64,000 nucleotides of DNA from Xenorhabdus eapokensis. GTDB lineage: Bacteria > Pseudomonadota > Gammaproteobacteria > Enterobacterales > Enterobacteriaceae. Under the pieces are notes generated by a model, which saw only the letters and a list, made by a program, of their open reading frames with translations, was not told the origin of the DNA and did not search any database. Numbering within the stretch: the stretch's first letter is position 1; every line of letters starts with the position of its first letter. The stretch lies in the NCBI RefSeq assembly GCF_001908105.1, contig NZ_MKGQ01000010.1:44736-108735 (forward strand), given 5' to 3'. Positions 60,612 through 64,000 of this stretch are shown piece by piece. Made by a program: the position numbers and the translations under genes.

Positions 60612-61523
60612 TTACTCCTTATTTCCCTCGTTTTGAGTCACGATACGTGCAGCCGCTGCCAATACGTCAGGACGGGCAGTGGCTTTACTATCTGGCTGAG
60701 TGAAATAAGTCACTAAAACTAATGGTGCGCGGTTGGGGACTGGCCAAATTACTGCAATATCATTTGTTGTACCATAATCGCAACGGCCGGTTTTATCTCC
60801 CACAATCCAATCCTTGGGTACTCCCGCACGAATACTGGCGCCGCCAGTTGTATTGCCTTTTATCCACTTAACTAATTGTTCACGTTGTGTTGTCGCTAAG
60901 GCATCGCCCAACACTAAATAATATAAACTTTTTGCCATCGCTTGAGGAGTGGAAGTATCACGCTCATCGCCTGGAATAGCGGTATTTAATTCGGGTTCGT
61001 AGCGATCGAGGCGAAAAGAATTGTCACCGATGATACGGGCAAAACGTGTCACTTCATTTGGGCCATGTAATTGGTTAAGAAGCAAATTCATCGCCGTATT
61101 ATCGCTGTATTGTAGAGTTGCTGCGCTCAATTCACCTAAGGTCATACCATCTTTGAGATGTTTCTCCGTCATTGGGCTGTATTCAACAAGCTCGGATTGT
61201 TGGTAGTGAACTCGTTGATTTAATAGATGAACATTTGTTTCACTTTTTTTCAGCATAGCGGATACCGTCATCAACTTACTGGTGCTGCATAGGGGAAAAC
61301 GTTCGTTTTCACGGTAAGAGATGATGGAATGATCGGTTGTGTCTAGTAATACTACACCAAGCCGACCATTGGCATTTTTCTCCAATATGGATAGCTGGTG
61401 GATGATTTCGTGAGAAATTTGATGGTTATGAATGGTTGCACTGGCTGGAAAAGTGAATAATACACCCAGTAAGGAAGCTAAGGCAGTTTTGAAACCTATT
61501 CGGTTTAGCGAAGAAAATAACAT
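60612..61523 (-). CDS. Class A (serine) beta-lactamase
   Basis: 303-aa periplasmic hydrolase of beta-lactams. The signal peptide ends at FPASA near residue 30. Motifs in Ambler numbering: CSTSK (Cys69, Ser70, Lys73), YSDNTA (130-132), EPELN (Glu166-Asn170) and [10 protein letters not shown] (Lys234-Thr235-Gly236, Arg237, Cys238). The general look ([11 protein letters not shown]) is that of the CTX-M/KLUC/HugA-like chromosomal enzymes, but Cys238 together with Cys69 is the pair that forms a disulfide in KPC/NMC-A-type enzymes. It is chromosomal, between yciH and rnb, with no regulator beside it. Substrate range cannot be judged from sequence. Confidence 0.94.
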   Translation of the reverse strand: MLFSSLNRIGFKTALASLLGVLFTFPASATIHNHQISHEIIHQLSILEKNANGRLGVVLLDTTDHSIISYRENERFPLCSTSKLMTVSAMLKKSETNVHLLNQRVHYQQSELVEYSPMTEKHLKDGMTLGELSAATLQYSDNTAMNLLLNQLHGPNEVTRFARIIGDNSFRLDRYEPELNTAIPGDERDTSTPQAMAKSLYYLVLGDALATTQREQLVKWIKGNTTGGASIRAGVPKDWIVGDKTGRCDYGTTNDIAVIWPVPNRAPLVLVTYFTQPDSKATARPDVLAAAARIVTQNEGNKE

Positions 61524-61572
61524 GTGGTAATCCTTATATGGGTCATCTTATTGTTGTTACAAAATGTTATTA

Positions 61573-61598
61573 CAAAAATGCCGCCATAAATGGCGGCA
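61573..61598 (-). terminator. Terminator of rnb
   Basis: TGCCGCCA and TGGCGGCA form an 8-bp stem with a 4-nt loop; on the minus strand it is followed by TTTTTG, 35 bp after the rnb stop. Confidence 0.85.
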
Positions 61599-61632
61599 GA
61601 AATATTTTACGGAAATGATTTGTTAGATATGT

Positions 61633-63576
61633 CTATACAGGACGAGCCACAATATTGCGGGTTTCCATTCTGACATCTTCGATACGGATATTGATGACAT
61701 CATTCAAGCGGTGAACAATTTCACCTTTAATCAACACGGAACCTGTTTCTTGACTGCATTGAAGTTCATCACGAACTGCATGCAAAAATGGCCCAGGGAC
61801 GAAAGCGATGGCACCGTTATCTACCAGTCGAACTCGCAGACCACCACGGGTGATGTCGATAATTTCTGCCGGAAATGTTTTATCTGTGCCAGCATAAGGC
61901 TGCAAGAAACGGGCATAGAGCCAATCACCAACATCACGCTCTGCCATGCGGTTAGCCCGACGACGTTCGGTCAATTGCAGGCAAAGATCTTCGGTTGGTT
62001 TTTCTGCCTCCACTTGGTGGATAATCGCTTTCAACAAACGATGGTTGATAATATCGCCATATTTGCGGATAGGGGATGTCCAGGTAGCGTAAGCATCAAA
62101 TCCCAAACCAAAGTGTGGGCCTGGATCGGTTTTGATTTCAGCAAAAGTTTGGAAACGGCGGATACGGCTGTCCAGAAATTGGGTTGGTTGTCTGTCCAGC
62201 TCACGGCGCAATTCACAGAACCCTTCCAGTTTCAGTAATGCTTCAGCGTTAGCTTCAATGCCATATTCCTTGAGAACTTCGATAACCTGCTCAATCTGAG
62301 TAGGTTCAAAGCCAGTATGGACATTATAAATACCAAAGCCTAACTTATCGTGCAGAATTTTAGCCGCACATAAGTTCGCCGTGATCATGGCTTCTTCAAC
62401 AATGCGGTTGGCTGAACGACGTTGTTCAATAACGATATCAACAACATTGCCACCTTCATCAAGAATAAATCGATAATCTGGGCGTTCCTTGAAAACCAGC
62501 GCGTTTTGCAGACGCCAGTCATTGCGGCGTTCACACATCTCTTTTAGGAGAGTGATTTGGCTAGTCACGGCGTCTGATTCTGGTTTCCAACCTTCTTGAC
62601 CTTCTAACCAGTCTGAGACTTCGTCATAAACCAGCTTAAATTTAGATTCAACCCAAGCAGAGAAAAATTGAATATCATCGCCCAATTGACCATCTTCGAG
62701 AATTGAAACCTGGCAAACCAGAGCAGGGCGGCGCACATTAGGACGCAGCGAACATAGGTCATCAGATAGCTCACGAGGGAGCATTGGAATATTGAAACCT
62801 GGCAGGTAATTGGTGAAACTACGTTGGTAGGCAATTTTGTCCAGTTCACTGCCCGCTTTGATATAAGCAGTGGGATCTGCAATGGCAATAGACAGTTTCA
62901 GACTACCGTCATCATTTTTGCTGATGTGCAGGGCATCATCCATATCTTCGGTTGTTGCGCTGTCAATAGTGACAAAATCAAGAGCGGTCAGATCGATGCG
63001 TTCGATGGAATTATCGTCCAACTGGCAATCCATCATCGCTGGCGCTTCACGTTCCAGTTCGTGGCGAGTTAATGTTACCCACCACGGTGCGTAGTGGTCA
63101 TCACCTTGTGTGATATAGCCAGTGATTTCAGCATGAAAACCACGATCTCCTTTCAGGGGATGCCGACGCATTTCAGCTACGGCCCAATCACCATTTTTAA
63201 AGGCATGGTCAACGTGGTTTGCCGGGCGGCAAGGGATAGTGTCTTTTAATAGTGGATGATCAGGAATAATCCATAGTCGGTTATCATTTTCTTTCTTCTG
63301 AACCTTTCCGACAAAACGGGTCAGGAAGGGTTCAATCAGAGACTCAGGCTCGGCAATTTCTTTCTCTTTCTCTTTGTCTGTGTGGATAGCCGCAGTGATC
63401 CGATCACCGTGCATGACTTTTTTCATGTGAGGCGGTGGAATAAAATAACTTTTTTGGCCGTCGACTTCTAAAAATCCAAAACCTTTCTCAGTTCCTTTGA
63501 CTAAACCTTCTACACGCGGGGTCTGAGCGTGAAGTTGCTGTTTTAGCTGCGCAAGCAGCGGATTATTTTGAAACAT
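61633..63576 (-). CDS. rnb: Exoribonuclease II
   Basis: 3'-to-5' processive RNase that degrades unstructured RNA. 647 aa (E. coli 644). N-terminal cold-shock domains (about residues 20-160), the RNB catalytic domain with Asp residues in [16 protein letters not shown] near residue 205, and a C-terminal S1 domain (about residues 560-645, [15 protein letters not shown]). An IS630-type element begins within 245 bp upstream, so its promoter region may be altered. Confidence 0.97.
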   Translation of the reverse strand: MFQNNPLLAQLKQQLHAQTPRVEGLVKGTEKGFGFLEVDGQKSYFIPPPHMKKVMHGDRITAAIHTDKEKEKEIAEPESLIEPFLTRFVGKVQKKENDNRLWIIPDHPLLKDTIPCRPANHVDHAFKNGDWAVAEMRRHPLKGDRGFHAEITGYITQGDDHYAPWWVTLTRHELEREAPAMMDCQLDDNSIERIDLTALDFVTIDSATTEDMDDALHISKNDDGSLKLSIAIADPTAYIKAGSELDKIAYQRSFTNYLPGFNIPMLPRELSDDLCSLRPNVRRPALVCQVSILEDGQLGDDIQFFSAWVESKFKLVYDEVSDWLEGQEGWKPESDAVTSQITLLKEMCERRNDWRLQNALVFKERPDYRFILDEGGNVVDIVIEQRRSANRIVEEAMITANLCAAKILHDKLGFGIYNVHTGFEPTQIEQVIEVLKEYGIEANAEALLKLEGFCELRRELDRQPTQFLDSRIRRFQTFAEIKTDPGPHFGLGFDAYATWTSPIRKYGDIINHRLLKAIIHQVEAEKPTEDLCLQLTERRRANRMAERDVGDWLYARFLQPYAGTDKTFPAEIIDITRGGLRVRLVDNGAIAFVPGPFLHAVRDELQCSQETGSVLIKGEIVHRLNDVINIRIEDVRMETRNIVARPV

Positions 63577-63821
63577 AATATCTGGGAAATATGGAGTTAT
63601 TATTGAAAATTTTGGACAACAGTTTTACGCGAATCAAGAGTATGGAGCAAGTAACATCTTATCAAAACAGGAAAAATTGCGATGTAAGACCACAAATCCG
63701 CCGTTTTCTGAAATGGAGAATGCTTAGTACTACAGTCGTACGCTCCATTGTGGCATGATATAGCTAAATCATACTAATATGACATAATATCTAAACCTAA
63801 GATGACAAGGCATAAAATGAG

Positions 63822-64000
63822 ATGGGTTACAGCTTAGATTTTCGAAAGAGAGTATTGGCATACAAAGACAAGCATTCGTTGACTTTTGAACAAACGAGTG
63901 TCCATTTTGAAGTCTCCATGCGCACCTTGTTCCGGTGGTGCAATCAGATAGAACCTTGCATGACCCGTAATAAACCCGCCACGAAAATCCCTGATGCAGT
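63822..64000 (+). mobile_element. IS630-family transposase, 5' part, cut by window edge
   Basis: The first 59 codons of a transposase (MGYSLDFRKRVLAYKDKHSL, then FEVSMRTLFRWCNQIEPC) run off the right edge. The segment is the N-terminal helix-turn-helix of IS630-family transposases. The frame is open with no stop. A terminal inverted repeat and TA target site could not be placed with confidence between 63577 and 63821. Whether the copy is intact is unknown. Confidence 0.85.

Overview
This window is core enterobacterial chromosome of moderately low G+C. The protein sequences and gene order fit the Morganellaceae, most likely Xenorhabdus or Photorhabdus; the genus is an inference. Pointers are the tandem oppA pair ahead of oppBCDF, split trpG and trpD, an IS630-type transposase at the right edge, and near-E. 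coli order for sppA-ydjA-selD-topB and for hns-tdk-adhE-opp-cls-tonB-trp-topA-cysB-acnA-ribA-lapAB-pyrF-yciH-rnb.

Layout. 1-5.5 kb: sppA (cut by the left edge), ydjA, a selD relic with an internal deletion, topB, xthA. 5.5-8.8 kb: an AT-rich gap with three tandem hairpins, a LysR-type regulator, tRNA-Tyr, purU, ychJ. 9.0-12.4 kb: a nucleotide-sugar operon (galU, long-type ugd, UDP-glucuronate 4-epimerase-like gene) that would turn glucose-1-phosphate into UDP-glucose, UDP-glucuronate and probably UDP-galacturonate for surface polysaccharide. 12.6-17.1 kb: hns, tdk, adhE. 18.1-25.4 kb: oligopeptide permease operon with two OppA paralogues. 25.5-28.9 kb: yciU, cls, yciY (short), tonB with a candidate Fur box.

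28.9-31.3 kb is the most unusual part. A very AT-rich two-gene cassette sits between tonB and yciA: a 356-aa soluble protein followed 21 bp later by a 168-aa protein with four predicted membrane helices. Gene order, sizes and loose sequence pattern recall phage lambda RexA/RexB, so it may be a chromosomal abortive-infection or stress module. 31.3-36.2 kb: yciA, yciB, an inserted SulP permease, yciC, and ompW with a perfect FNR-type box.

36.3-43.1 kb: the complete trp operon on the minus strand (trpL-E-G-D-CF-B-A), with TrpR operator, leader peptide with tandem Trp codons and attenuator. 43.3-48.5 kb: rnm, yciO, rluB, btuR, yciK, sohB. 49-57.5 kb: topA, cysB, an unrecognised 279-aa protein, acnA, ribA. 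57.9-64 kb: lapA-lapB, pyrF-yciH, a class A beta-lactamase, rnb, and the start of an IS630-family transposase running off the right edge.

Accessory pieces on the conserved backbone are the ugd/epimerase pair, the Rex-like pair, the SulP gene, the 279-aa orphan, the beta-lactamase and the IS. Genes expected here from E. coli order but not seen include ychE, kch, yciI, yciN and pgpB.
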